A DNA stretch of 64,000 bases, taken from the NCBI GenBank assembly GCA_039636795.1, contig CP143430.1, positions 3,038,001 through 3,102,000 on the forward strand, given 5' to 3'. How positions within the stretch are numbered: the stretch's first letter is position 1; each line of letters starts with the position of its first letter. The notes beneath the pieces were generated by a model. The model ran no database searches and was not told the origin of the DNA. It saw only the letters and a program-made list of their open reading frames with translations. This document shows, in pieces, positions 43,354 through 52,458 of the stretch. This DNA is from Micrococcaceae bacterium Sec5.1 (GTDB taxonomy: Bacteria; Actinomycetota; Actinomycetes; Actinomycetales; Micrococcaceae). The position numbers and the translations under genes were made by a program.

Positions 43354-44317
43354 CGTCGAACCCCTCTCCGGTCAAGGACACGAAGCGCTCCTCCAGGCTT
43401 GCGTTCTCCACAGTGAAGCCCCTGACCCTGACGCCATCGGCCACCAATGCGGCAACGATCTCTTCAGGCTTAACGCCGTCCAGGCCGTTTCCCTGGACCA
43501 CCTCGCGGCCAGGCGCTTCGCCGGGTACCAGACCCAACCGGGCCAGAACACGGGCAGCACGTTCGACGTCGGGCGTTCGCACCAGGACGTGCGCTTGCCC
43601 GGCAGAGCGCAGTTCATCCAGCGGTCCTTGGGCTACCAGCCGTCCGGCACTCATCACGCCCACATGGGTGCACATCTGTTCCACCTCGGCCAGGAGGTGG
43701 CTGGAAACGAAGACGGTGGTCCCGCCGGCGGCAAGGGAGCGCACCAGGCTTCGCACCTCCCGGGTACCTTGGGGGTCCAGCCCGTTGGTTGGTTCGTCGA
43801 GCACCAGCAGTTCCCGCGGCCGGAGCATGGCGTTGGCCAGCCCGAGGCGCTGTTTCATACCCAGTGAGTAGGCACGCACTTTCTTCCCCGCTGCATGGCT
43901 GAGGCCTACGCGGTCCAACGCCTCGTCCACGCGCTGGCGTCGGGTGGAAGAGGATGCATGGCGATCAGCGGAGTCCAACCGCAGCAGATTGGCCGCTCCG
44001 GAAAGAAATGGATAGAAGCCCGGCGCCTCCACCAGCGCGCCGACCTCGGGCAACACCGAGGCCAATTGCTGCGGCATCTCCCTGCCTAGAACCCGTATTT
44101 CACCGCTGTTCGCTGAAGCGAGCCCCAGCAAGACCCGGATGGTGGTGGTCTTTCCCGAACCGTTGGGCCCCAGGAAACCGAACACCGCACCACGGGGGAC
44201 CGCAAGGTCAATGCCATCCACCGCGGAACGGTGCCCAAAGCGCTTCACGAGGCCATGGGTTTCTATGGCAAGGTCAATCGATTGAGCGCCGGGTGCAGTT
44301 TCACGGATCTCCGTCAC
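43343..44317 (-). CDS. ABC transporter ATP-binding protein
   Basis: A 324-residue ATPase. Walker A is GPNGSGKTT, the signature is YSLGMKQRLGLA (LSGGQ-type, here SLGMK), and Walker B is ELLVLDEPTNGLDP. It is an ABC-2 exporter ATPase with a family C-terminal extension. It overlaps the permease gene by 11 bases and lies 24 bases downstream of the LolA-like gene. The three genes form one operon on the minus strand. Confidence 0.9.
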   Translation of the reverse strand: MTEIRETAPGAQSIDLAIETHGLVKRFGHRSAVDGIDLAVPRGAVFGFLGPNGSGKTTTIRVLLGLASANSGEIRVLGREMPQQLASVLPEVGALVEAPGFYPFLSGAANLLRLDSADRHASSSTRRQRVDEALDRVGLSHAAGKKVRAYSLGMKQRLGLANAMLRPRELLVLDEPTNGLDPQGTREVRSLVRSLAAGGTTVFVSSHLLAEVEQMCTHVGVMSAGRLVAQGPLDELRSAGQAHVLVRTPDVERAARVLARLGLVPGEAPGREVVQGNGLDGVKPEEIVAALVADGVRVRGFTVENASLEERFVSLTGEGFDVVG

Positions 44318-44341
44318 AGGCTGCCGATCATGGGGTGCCGA

Positions 44342-45535
44342 TCATGGTGCCGTCGCGGCTGATTCCAGCCGGTCCAACGGCACCAATCCCGCAAACACGC
44401 GGCCGTCGTCGAGAATGAGGACGCTCACCAAGGAGGTAGTCAAGGCTCGTCCGCCACTCACGGGTTGCAGGGCCTGGGCGAGTAGCGGGTTCGAGGTGAG
44501 TTCGGCGGGCGCCGTTCCAGCGGGCAAGCCGATCACGGTGTCCCACCCTTCACCGGTCACTGAAGGGCTGGGGTGGGGGAGCATCGGAGTGGCTGATCCC
44601 TCAGGAGTTGGAACAACAGCATCCGGGGTCGGAGCCGGCTCAGTGGTAGCTGGCTCATTGGGGCTTGGGACGGGAGCATCCGGTGCCGGGGCAGCAGGAC
44701 CTTCCATCGCAGGCGGCACCGGCTTCATGGGGACCGGCTTCTCCGTGACAGTGGCACCGGCAGGAGGAGTGAAATTGAACAAAGCCGCGTCTGGAGCGGT
44801 GAGGTTTATTTCGGTATAGGCAAGGGAGTACGCGGGCTCCGGCTGGCCCTTCGCGCGGACCTCGACGCCCAGCGGCAAACCGGTTTCGGAGTCGACGTCG
44901 ATCGACACCGAAGCAACCAAGGTTCCGTCACTGCGCGGCAGCAGGCTCAGCCGGTATGCGCTGCGACCCGCCACTGTGGACGCATCTCCCACAGTTACTT
45001 TGGTGCTGGAATCAATGGCTGACAAGAAGTGACTGGCCATCGCCTCCGGAGTGGGAATGTCAGGACGGGCTGTTTCGCTTGGCCCGGATCCTCTCCGCTC
45101 AGCCTTTGACGGCACAGGGACGCTCAGGTGCGTTGCGCTGTTGTCCGCGGAGTTGTAGAACCAGGCATCGCCGCCATTGACCACAAAGTCACGTTCGGCC
45201 ATCCGGTCCAGGATCTGCAGCCTGGCCTTGAAGGGCCCGTCCAGATAGACCCGCGCTGTGTGCGAGCCTGTGAGCAGCTCAAGTGCCGACGTGGCTCCGG
45301 GCACGATTCCCGGGCCAGCCGTGGGAACTTCAGGCAGCCCCAACTCCGCAGTTTGCACCACAGTGCCGGATAACGCCCGCACCTCGGTACGGGCTATCAT
45401 CGCCAGGATCTCGTCGGCCGTTTTAGGCGGCAGGGAGACAGTTGCGCCGGCCTGGACGGAGCCAATAAGCGCCGCCAGTGCCAAAGCAAGGGGAATCAGG
45501 AGAGCTGGCAACCACCGCTGCCTGGCCCGCGCCAT
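44342..45535 (-). CDS. LolA-like/DUF2092 protein with Pro-rich insert
   Basis: A 397-residue exported protein. An N-terminal signal-anchor (ALLIPLALALAALIGSVQAGA) precedes a beta-rich LolA/LppX-like domain (about residues 40-250: EILAMIARTEVRALSGTVVQ, then YLDGPFKARLQIL). A Pro/Ala/Thr linker of about 90 residues follows, then a short C-terminal domain. LolA-type folds bind lipids or lipoproteins. It precedes an ABC exporter operon, so a chaperone for the exported lipid is a fair guess. I start it at ATG 45535; a GTG at 45553 is possible. Confidence 0.75.
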   Translation of the reverse strand: MARARQRWLPALLIPLALALAALIGSVQAGATVSLPPKTADEILAMIARTEVRALSGTVVQTAELGLPEVPTAGPGIVPGATSALELLTGSHTARVYLDGPFKARLQILDRMAERDFVVNGGDAWFYNSADNSATHLSVPVPSKAERRGSGPSETARPDIPTPEAMASHFLSAIDSSTKVTVGDASTVAGRSAYRLSLLPRSDGTLVASVSIDVDSETGLPLGVEVRAKGQPEPAYSLAYTEINLTAPDAALFNFTPPAGATVTEKPVPMKPVPPAMEGPAAPAPDAPVPSPNEPATTEPAPTPDAVVPTPEGSATPMLPHPSPSVTGEGWDTVIGLPAGTAPAELTSNPLLAQALQPVSGGRALTTSLVSVLILDDGRVFAGLVPLDRLESAATAP

Positions 45536-45596
45536 TGCTACCGACCACCACACGTGAGAGGCATGAATCCAGACTACGCCTGGCTGCTTCCTGCGC

Positions 45597-46667
45597 CTAC
45601 CAGGTTTCAGTGACCTTCAGCAGGCCACGCGGCGCATCCGGATCATTGCCGCGCTCCACCGACAACTGCAACGCCAGTCGCTGGAGGGGCAGGATCTGCA
45701 GGATAGGAGAAAGCTCCTCCGGAACGCCCGCAGGCAAAGGAAGCACCAAACTGCCTGGAAGGGCGGCAGCGGGATCGCCCACCACGCACACGTGCGCCCC
45801 CCGCTCCGAGAGTCTGTTCAGGACCGGGCGCATCGCCGCACCTCCGATTCCTTCCGGTACAACTGCAATCACAGGGTGCTGCGAGTCAATCATCGCGAAC
45901 GGGCCGTGCAGCAGATCCGCGCCAGAGAATGCCTGGGCAGGAAGATAGGAGGTCTCCATGAGCTTCAAGGCGCCTTCCCTCGCCGTGGGGTAGGAATAGC
46001 CACGACCCGTGGTGATGATGCGGTCGGCAAAACGGTAACCACCAGCGACCTCCAGCACGGTGTCGTCGGCAAGGACGGAAGCGGCCCACTCTGGAAGACC
46101 CGCGGCGTCGGCGAACGTCCCATCACGCCACGCATCAACCAACAACCACAGGGCCAGAAGCTGCGCCGTGTAGCTCTTGGTAGCGGCAACTGCAGTTTCG
46201 CTTCCCGCCCGAATATCCAGGTGATGCTCCGCCGCCCCAGCCAGCGCGGACTCCGGCGAGTTTGTCACCGCAACAGTGAGGGCGCCCAGGCGGCGAGCTG
46301 CCGCCGTCGACTCCACCAGGTCCGGTGAGCCGCCGGACTGGCTAACCGCCAACCACAGCACGCCCTCCAGTTGGGGCGTGGCGCCATAGGCGGTGAGGGT
46401 CGACGGCGATGCGAGGCCAACCGGCAGCCCCAAGCTGATTTCAATGAGGTACTTCGCGTACAAAGCCGCATGGTCACTCGTGCCGCGGGCGGCCAGCAGG
46501 ACAAACCGAGGGCTCGCCTTCTTGATGATGTCCGCCATCGCCACGAACTGGCGCCGGCCTGAGTCCAGGAGCCCGGCAAGAACCTTGGGCTGCTCGCCGA
46601 TCTCATGGGCCATCTTCACGCCGGGAGTATTGTGCGAGACGTCTGGGGAGGTAGGAGTGATCGTCAT
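45597..46667 (-). CDS. SIS-domain protein, probable glucosamine-6-phosphate deaminase (NagB-II type)
   Basis: A 356-residue two-SIS-domain protein without a glutaminase domain. The sugar-phosphate sites are AARGTSDHAA and AVSQSGGSPD in SIS-1, and ATKSYTAQLLA in the linker. Such proteins act as GlcN-6-P deaminases (NagB-II) or related isomerases. It lies next to a BadF-type kinase and opposite DasR/NagR-like operators, which supports a role in N-acetylglucosamine use: uptake, phosphorylation, deamination. The exact reaction is inferred, not shown. Confidence 0.8.
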   Translation of the reverse strand: MTITPTSPDVSHNTPGVKMAHEIGEQPKVLAGLLDSGRRQFVAMADIIKKASPRFVLLAARGTSDHAALYAKYLIEISLGLPVGLASPSTLTAYGATPQLEGVLWLAVSQSGGSPDLVESTAAARRLGALTVAVTNSPESALAGAAEHHLDIRAGSETAVAATKSYTAQLLALWLLVDAWRDGTFADAAGLPEWAASVLADDTVLEVAGGYRFADRIITTGRGYSYPTAREGALKLMETSYLPAQAFSGADLLHGPFAMIDSQHPVIAVVPEGIGGAAMRPVLNRLSERGAHVCVVGDPAAALPGSLVLPLPAGVPEELSPILQILPLQRLALQLSVERGNDPDAPRGLLKVTETW

Positions 46668-46707
46668 GGTTCCTGTCTGTTGTTCGAAGGGGCAAAATCT
46701 CTGGGAG

Positions 46708-47628
46708 TCAGGGCTGGATCAGCTGCCGTGCGAGCTTTACGGCCCCGTGCACCGGCGCCTGGCTCTGGATCCTGATCAGCGACGGATCCTCCACGGCAAC
46801 CTTGCGGGCAACAGCGCCCGCCAACTGCTGTTGATTGACCAGAAGGCCGCCAGCCATCACCAACGGCAGGTCCAATCCGAGCTCGCCCAGTACTTGCCTG
46901 GCCAACGTGGCCAGAGAATGTGCCGCTTCGGCTTGAATCCGCAACGCAGCAGGATCACCCTCAACTGCAAGGTCCAGGACCAGCGGGGCAAGGCCCGCCC
47001 AATGGTCCGGCTCGGGCTTGGCATAGAACAGATCCATGAGCTGCAGCGCGTCCGCGCTCGCCGTCGCAGCCAAGAGTGCGCTGACCATGGTGCCGGGTTC
47101 CAGCCCCGCGTAATACTCCCGCAAGGCCTCCCGGACCGCGTCACGCACCACGGAATAGCCTCCGCCTTCATCGCCGAGCAAGTAGCCGTAGCCGCCGCTG
47201 CGCGCTTCCCGTCCCTCCCGGTTCCGGCCCCAAGCTACCGAGCCGGTGCCTGCGACCAGGACCGCTCCGGCGTCGAGGTCTGCTGCGGCGAGGATGATGC
47301 GGGTGTCATGGACCACCTCAATCCTGGCGCCGGGAAAATACCCTGTAAGTAAAGCACTCAGGACTGCCCTGCTGGCAGGAGTATCAGCCCCCGCGGCGCC
47401 TGCGCAAACCGCCTCGACACCGTCACCGACGGCAACCGCGATCCGCCGCAGCACGGCATCTGCTCCCTGATGACCCACTGAGGACAGGTTGGCGCTCGCC
47501 TCAGTGATCTCCAGAGGTGCCTCGCTTGCCTGCGCGCCCCGGCTCGAGTCCGACTCCGAGTGCACATCCGAACGGACAGCATGTGTCTTGGAACCTCCAA
47601 TATGAAGGCCCAACACTGCCGGCGTCAT
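46708..47628 (-). CDS. BadF/BadG-family kinase, probable N-acetylglucosamine kinase
   Basis: A 306-residue ASKHA-fold ATPase. Phosphate-1 motif GLHIGGSKTHA is at the N-terminus, and the ATPase GTGSVAWGRN and phosphate motif LLVAGTGS regions follow. The family includes eukaryotic and bacterial GlcNAc kinases. Its start overlaps the stop of the sugar-permease remnant (ATGA), and it lies directly upstream of the SIS gene. With the GntR regulator and dre-like sites, a GlcNAc kinase is the best call. Confidence 0.82.
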   Translation of the reverse strand: MTPAVLGLHIGGSKTHAVRSDVHSESDSSRGAQASEAPLEITEASANLSSVGHQGADAVLRRIAVAVGDGVEAVCAGAAGADTPASRAVLSALLTGYFPGARIEVVHDTRIILAAADLDAGAVLVAGTGSVAWGRNREGREARSGGYGYLLGDEGGGYSVVRDAVREALREYYAGLEPGTMVSALLAATASADALQLMDLFYAKPEPDHWAGLAPLVLDLAVEGDPAALRIQAEAAHSLATLARQVLGELGLDLPLVMAGGLLVNQQQLAGAVARKVAVEDPSLIRIQSQAPVHGAVKLARQLIQP

Positions 47629-47891
47629 CGGCTAGCCGCCAGTTCGGTGTTTTCCTGTGGGGGGACCTGGCCGGCTGCCACAGGCTCCGGCCACTTCCCA
47701 CCGTTTTCCCAGTACTGCTGTATTTCCTCCAAGGGGCGGCCCTTCGTCTCGGGAGCGAACTTGTGGACAAACATAAAGCCGAGAATAGCCAGTACACCGA
47801 ACACTGCGAAGGTGCCCGCACCACCCAATCGCTGGAGCGTGATCAGGAAGAAGGCTGCCACCAGGACATTGGCACCTATCGTTTTCGGAGT
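47625..47891 (-). pseudogene. C-terminal remnant of a sugar-porter MFS permease
   Basis: Only the last helix and the cytoplasmic tail of a sugar-porter permease are left: TIGANVLVAAFFLITLQR, FVHKFAPETKGRPLEEIQQY (with the PETKG motif), then a tail to AASR. A full permease is about 450-500 residues; about 90 remain. A stop codon lies just upstream in frame. The end overlaps the kinase start by 4 bases, as in an intact operon. Thus a deletion removed most of the gene and brought the dre-like promoter next to this tail. A GTG at 47861 could still translate 78 residues as a leader coupled to the kinase. Confidence 0.85.
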
Positions 47892-47901
47892 TTCTCTGCA
47901 A

Positions 47902-47940
47902 TTGGTTTAGACCAACCTGCACAAGATTGGCATAGACCAA
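47902..47940. promoter_or_regulatory. Two DasR/NagR-like (dre) operators
   Basis: TTGGTTTAGACCAA (47902-47915) and TTGGCATAGACCAA (47927-47940) match the core TGGTCTAGACCA of actinobacterial DasR sites and NagR-like sites, with arms TTGGT/ACCAA and TTGG/CCAA. Their centres are 25 bases apart. They sit between the divergent gntR gene and the amino-sugar operon, so the GntR protein probably controls both. Confidence 0.8.
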
Positions 47941-47969
47941 TGACGTTGTCTACAAGTAGGATGTCCAAT

Positions 47970-48692
47970 ATGTCCTCCAATGCCACGCCGGCAATGCCCA
48001 AGTACTACCTCCTCAAGACCGAGCTGCTTGCCTCGATCGCCGGAGAGCAGCCGGGCACGCTCATTCCAACGGAGCGGGCGCTGGCTGAGAAGTACAATAC
48101 GTCCCGCACCACCGTTCGGCAGGCCATTAGCGAGCTGGTTGCAGAAGGGAAACTGGGCCGCATCCAAGGGCACGGCACGTTTGTGGCGCCGCCAAAGATC
48201 ACCCACGTGCGGCAGCTCACGTCCTTCTCCGACGACGCGAAGAACCAAGGCCTTCGGCCCGACTCGCAGCTTCTGTCCCTTGCAACAGCAAAGGCGGACA
48301 TCGACGTCGCGGCGCACATGGGGCTCGACGACGGCGCTGTTGTCACCCGGCTTGAGCGAATCCGGTTAATCGACGGCGAACCGCTGGCCCACGAGATCGC
48401 CTACCTCCCAGGCAAGCTGCCGCGGTTCAAGGCAAACCTCGAGAAGGCCGGTTCGCTCTATACAGCCCTGGCCGACATGTACGGCATCCACATCTCCGAC
48501 GTTGAGGACACCGTGGAAACGGCACTTGCCGGGCCCGAGGACGTCCGGCTCCTCGGGATTGAAATGGGGGCACCGTTGCTGGTGGTCCACCGCCTGGCAC
48601 GGGACGCTGCAGGCGTCCCCGTCGAGTGGACGCGCAGCACGTTTCGCGGCGACCGCTTCCGGTTCGTCTCACGCGTGAAGTCCGGCTCCTGA
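47970..48692 (+). CDS. GntR/HutC-family regulator (DasR/NagR-like)
   Basis: A 240-residue regulator. The N-terminal winged helix has RALAEKYNTSRTTVRQAISELVAEGKLGRIQGHGTFV (in parts, about residues 35-72), and the rest matches the UTRA effector domain of HutC-subfamily proteins that bind GlcN-6-P or related sugar phosphates. I chose ATG 47970 (AGTAGG nine bases upstream); ATG 47961 and 47940 are closer to or inside the operators. It faces the amino-sugar genes across two dre-like sites. The IclR gene follows one base after its stop, so the two may be cotranscribed. Confidence 0.88.
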   Translation: MSSNATPAMPKYYLLKTELLASIAGEQPGTLIPTERALAEKYNTSRTTVRQAISELVAEGKLGRIQGHGTFVAPPKITHVRQLTSFSDDAKNQGLRPDSQLLSLATAKADIDVAAHMGLDDGAVVTRLERIRLIDGEPLAHEIAYLPGKLPRFKANLEKAGSLYTALADMYGIHISDVEDTVETALAGPEDVRLLGIEMGAPLLVVHRLARDAAGVPVEWTRSTFRGDRFRFVSRVKSGS

Positions 48693-48693
48693 A

Positions 48694-49488
48694 ATGGCCA
48701 ACTCACAATCGGGCGAATCCGTAATCCGCCGCGTCGTTCGCTTGGTTGGAGCTTTCGACGACGGACACCGGACCATGAGTGTGGCAGGTCTTGCCCGCCG
48801 GTCCGGGCTCCCCGTCACCACCACGTATCGTTTGGTCGATGAACTGCTCGCGGAGGGGCTGCTGGAAAGGGAAACCAACAGCGAGGTTCGCATAGGTACG
48901 CGGCTCTGGGAACTCGTTTCCAGATGTTCACGGATGGTCGGCCTTCGTGAAGCCGCGCTGCCGTTCATGGAGGACGTCCAGTCGGTGGTGCAGCATTCAA
49001 CAACTCTGGGAATCCTGGATTCGGATGAAGTCCTGTACATCGAGCGGATCGGCTCCAGGGACTCCATGGTGGATATCACGAAGGTCGCAGGGCGCCTTCC
49101 GGTGCACGGGACTTCCTCCGGCCTGGTCTTGTTGGCCCACTCTCCGGCGGCATACCAGGACCTCTTGCTGTCACGGCCATTGGAAAAGTTTACGGACGCG
49201 ACGCTCACCGATCCGGCTGAACTGCGCCGCCATCTGGCAAGCATCCGCCAACGGGGCTTCGCGTCCATGCCTGGAATCATCGTCCCGGAGTCCAGTGGCA
49301 TCGCCGTTCCCGTCTTTGACCGCTCCAATACAGTGGTCGCAGCCCTTAGCGTCGTCGTACCGCGGAATGAAGAAAATGCGGCCATCCGCGTGCCGGTGTT
49401 GATGACAGCGGCCCGCGGCATTTCGCGTGCTTTAGGGTGGCGCGGCGAACTAAAACGAACCTTGCGGCAGAGCAACGGCAATATCTGA
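48694..49488 (+). CDS. IclR-family transcriptional regulator
   Basis: A 264-residue regulator with N-terminal winged helix (LARRSGLPVTTTYRLVDELL, about 30-49) and C-terminal IclR effector domain (DSDEVLYIERIG, then GTSSGLVLLAH, then PESSGIAVPVFD). Such regulators often control aromatic or acid catabolic operons. Here an SDR, an FAD dehydrogenase, a Dabb protein and an MHS transporter follow on the same strand, 173 bases downstream. Its start lies one base after the gntR stop, which may couple the two but is otherwise unusual for unrelated pathways. Confidence 0.87.
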   Translation: MANSQSGESVIRRVVRLVGAFDDGHRTMSVAGLARRSGLPVTTTYRLVDELLAEGLLERETNSEVRIGTRLWELVSRCSRMVGLREAALPFMEDVQSVVQHSTTLGILDSDEVLYIERIGSRDSMVDITKVAGRLPVHGTSSGLVLLAHSPAAYQDLLLSRPLEKFTDATLTDPAELRRHLASIRQRGFASMPGIIVPESSGIAVPVFDRSNTVVAALSVVVPRNEENAAIRVPVLMTAARGISRALGWRGELKRTLRQSNGNI

Positions 49489-49661
49489 TTCCCGTTCATC
49501 GGTAACGTTGTGTTCCCACTCACAGGTCGCTGGAAGAGTGGAGTTCAAGCAGGGCAGCTCGCCCGGCAACCACAATTTTCAGCCCCAACGGGCTATTCCG
49601 TGCTGCCCTGCGTCGAATCGATGGTTGAGCAGCCGCAATCCCGCGGCAGGAGGAGTTGTTC

Positions 49662-50447
49662 ATGGAGACTGCAGCGCATTCAGTTCCCGAAGGGACGGCA
49701 CGCCGCGTGGCCGGCAAGGTAGCCGTGGTCACGGGCGGCAGGGGTGACCTGGGCAGCGCAACAGCCCGTTTGCTGGCGGACCATGGGGCAGTGGTCGCCA
49801 GCCTGGACCGGGCAGGAACGGGCAGCAGGCACGGGCACCCGGGAGTTGAGGAGTACGACGTCGATGTCACCGATGAGTCGAGCGTCGCGGAGGCTGTCCG
49901 GCAAGTAACCACAGACCTTGGCACTCCGGACGTCCTGGTCAACGCTGCCGGCATCATCGGACCAGCGGGAGCCAGCCACACTGCAACCCTTGAAGATTTC
50001 AACGTCATTTTTGACGTCAATGTCAAAGGCGTATGGCTGATGACCAAGTATGTCGTCCCGGGGATGATCCACAAGAAGTCGGGAAGCATCATCAACTTCT
50101 CCTCCATCCACGGAATCACCGGTGGACGCAATGTCCCGCTTTATCACGCCACCAAAGGTGCTGTCCGGCTCCTGAGCAAGTCCGATGCGGCAGCCTACGG
50201 CATTCACGGTATCCGGGTGAACTCCATCCACCCGGGTTCCATGAACACCAGGATGAGCCAACGCTCGGCTGAGCAGTCCGATATCGGCCCCGAGGCCTAC
50301 TACAAGCAGCTCGTGGGCGGAAACCCGCTACCGCGCCAGGGCGAACCGGACGAAATTGCCTACGGAGTCCTCTATCTCGCCTCCGATGAATCCCGTTTCA
50401 CCACCGGCTCTGAGCTTGTCATCGACGGCGGCTACACAGCTGTCTGA
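49662..50447 (+). CDS. Short-chain dehydrogenase/reductase
   Basis: A 261-residue classical SDR with NAD(P) motif VTGGRGDLGSA (about residues 23-33), NNAG-type motif as VNAAGIIG, catalytic Ser in INFSSIHG, and Tyr/Lys in YHATKGA. The start at 49662 has AGGAGG seven bases upstream. It opens a catabolic operon with an FAD dehydrogenase, a Dabb protein and a transporter; together these suggest degradation of a hydroxylated cyclic compound. The substrate is unknown. Confidence 0.88.
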   Translation: METAAHSVPEGTARRVAGKVAVVTGGRGDLGSATARLLADHGAVVASLDRAGTGSRHGHPGVEEYDVDVTDESSVAEAVRQVTTDLGTPDVLVNAAGIIGPAGASHTATLEDFNVIFDVNVKGVWLMTKYVVPGMIHKKSGSIINFSSIHGITGGRNVPLYHATKGAVRLLSKSDAAAYGIHGIRVNSIHPGSMNTRMSQRSAEQSDIGPEAYYKQLVGGNPLPRQGEPDEIAYGVLYLASDESRFTTGSELVIDGGYTAV

Positions 50448-50483
50448 CGTTCACGCACCATCGTTTTCCAGAGAGGCATGATC

Positions 50484-52141
50484 ATGAAATTCCTGAACGG
50501 CACACGTTCCGATACCTATGACGTCGTAGTGGTTGGTTCCGGCGCAGGCGCTTTGACCGCAGCGGCGACTGCCGCACGGGCCGGTAAGTCCGTCGTCGTG
50601 CTTGAAAAGACCCAACTGTTGGGCGGTACGTCCGCAGTGTCCGGCGGCATGCTGTGGGTGGCTGACAACCACCATGCCCGTGCGGCCGGCTCAGCGATTC
50701 CAAGAACGACGCCGCCCGCTACGTCCGGGCCGTCGCGCGGGGCCGAGGCAGGGAAGAACTGCTGGATGCCGCGTTGAACTACGGGGACGCGATGCTCCGG
50801 TTCACCGAGGACGAGTGCGGACTACGTTTCATCTTCCTGGAGAACTTTCCGGACTATCGTCAGGATCTCCCCGGATCCGTCACAGGCGGCAGGACAGTTG
50901 AACCTGAGCTCTTCAACATTCGTGAAGCACTTGGGGGGCTGGCAGAGCATGTCCGCTCCGACGGCCGGGCACCTTTCACCATGCAGGAATACGAAACGTG
51001 GGGTGCTTTCACCAAATTTCCTTGGGAGAAGCTCAACCAGCGGCAAGAGGACGGCCTCGTGGCCAAGGGCCAGGCCCTCATCGCGATGTTGCTGGCCAGC
51101 TTGGTCCGCGACGGTGCCTCGTTGGTGGTCGGTGCGCGCGGTGATCGATTGTTGCACGACGACGGCAGGGTAGTGGGCGTAAGGCTCGAGTCGGGTGAGG
51201 CTTTCCACGCTAATGACGGCGTTGTCCTTGCCACCGGCGGTTTCGAATGGGACAAGGCCTTGGCGGACTCGCTCCTGGCATCGCGCTTGTACATTATGTG
51301 CTCGCCCCCTTCGAATACGGGAGACGGACTCAGGATGGCCCAGCGGATCGGGGCACAAACCCGCGGAACCCGGGAGGCGTGGTGGGCTCCCATGTCCATC
51401 ACGGGGGATACCCGGGATGGCGCGCCCATTGGCACACTGCTCCGGTTCGAACGGCAAGGACCAGGCTCGCTCATGGTGAACCGCCACGGGCGACGGTTCG
51501 CCAACGAGGCCCAAAACTACAACGACCTCGCCCGATGCTTGCAGTCCTGGGATTCGCCCAACAACCAGACCTTGAACACCCCTGCATACGTGGTGTTCGA
51601 TCACAGCTACCTGGAGCGGTACGGTGTGCTGGCGCACCGGGCGGGCCAGCCGACGCCGGACTACTTGATCGAAGCTCCCACGCTGATGGAACTGGCCGGA
51701 AAGATCGGCGTCCCTGCGGAGAATCTGGCAGCCACGGTCCATCGCTTCAACGAATTCGCAGTCAAAGGCGAAGACCCTGACTTCAGTCGTGGCGAAAGCG
51801 CCTACGACAAGTACTGGGGCGACGACGACTGCCCGTGGCCCAACCCCTCCTTGGGGCCGTTGCAAACTGGTCCGTTCTACGCCATGGAGGTAGTCAACGG
51901 TGCCTTCGGCAGCAACGGAGGCGTAGCCACTGATGGTCTCGCCCGGGTTCTGGACGTGGACGGGCAACCCATCTCCGGGCTGTTCGCTGCCGGAAATACC
52001 ACGGAAAATGCTTACGCTGCCGGCTACCCCGGAGCGGGGGCAACCCTGGGCCCCATCATGACCATGGGATACCTGGCGGGCAGGACTCTTGCGAACCAAA
52101 CGGCAGAATACGAAGGTCTCCCGGCCGAGGTGGCCTCATGA
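50484..52141 (+). pseudogene. FAD-dependent dehydrogenase (3-ketosteroid-Δ1-DH/fumarate reductase type) with a frameshift
   Basis: The FAD motif VVVGSGAGALTAA and the next ~65 residues (TSAVSGGMLWV) are in the first frame, which then runs off into unrelated sequence and stops at 50777. The correct continuation, starting about SKNDAARYVRAVARG, is in the next frame and runs to 52141 with family features (GVVLATGGFE, GNTTENAYAAGYPGAGATLG). Restoring one base at about 50690 joins them into a 550-residue protein. It is either a recent mutation or an error. The rest of the operon looks intact. Confidence 0.85.
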
Positions 52142-52428
52142 TCCGCCATACGGTCTTGTTCAAGTTCAAACCTGACTTCCCAGCGCTGGACAAAGCCGCC
52201 TGGATCGAAGGCCTTGACCGGATGGCCGGCAATGTTCCTGGGCTGTTGACACTCACCCACGGCCCGGACATCCTCCAGCACGGGCGATCCTTCGACTACG
52301 CCATTGTGGCCGATTTCAACGCCGTGGAAGACATCGAGGTCTACAACACCCACCCCTTGCATGAGCCCCTGAAGAAGTACTCGTTCCCCAACAGCGAGCA
52401 GATCATCGCCGTTGATTTTCAGTTGTAA
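52138..52428 (+). CDS. Dabb-family (stress-responsive A/B barrel) protein
   Basis: A 96-residue dimeric alpha+beta barrel protein: IRHTVLFKFKPDF at the N-terminus, then LTHGPDILQHGRSFDYAIVADF, and HPLHEPLKKYSF at the C-terminus. Some members are cyclases, decarboxylases or hydrolytic enzymes in aromatic metabolism; others have no known activity. It overlaps the FAD dehydrogenase stop by 4 bases and precedes the transporter, so it is part of the operon. The role is unclear. Confidence 0.83.
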   Translation: MIRHTVLFKFKPDFPALDKAAWIEGLDRMAGNVPGLLTLTHGPDILQHGRSFDYAIVADFNAVEDIEVYNTHPLHEPLKKYSFPNSEQIIAVDFQL

Positions 52429-52458
52429 GCCCGGCCTGCCATTCAAAGGAGAATCGCT

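Noticed and set aside
50822..52099. A 425-codon minus-strand open frame opposite the FAD dehydrogenase
   Set aside because: No protein motif, and it is antisense to clear coding sequence.
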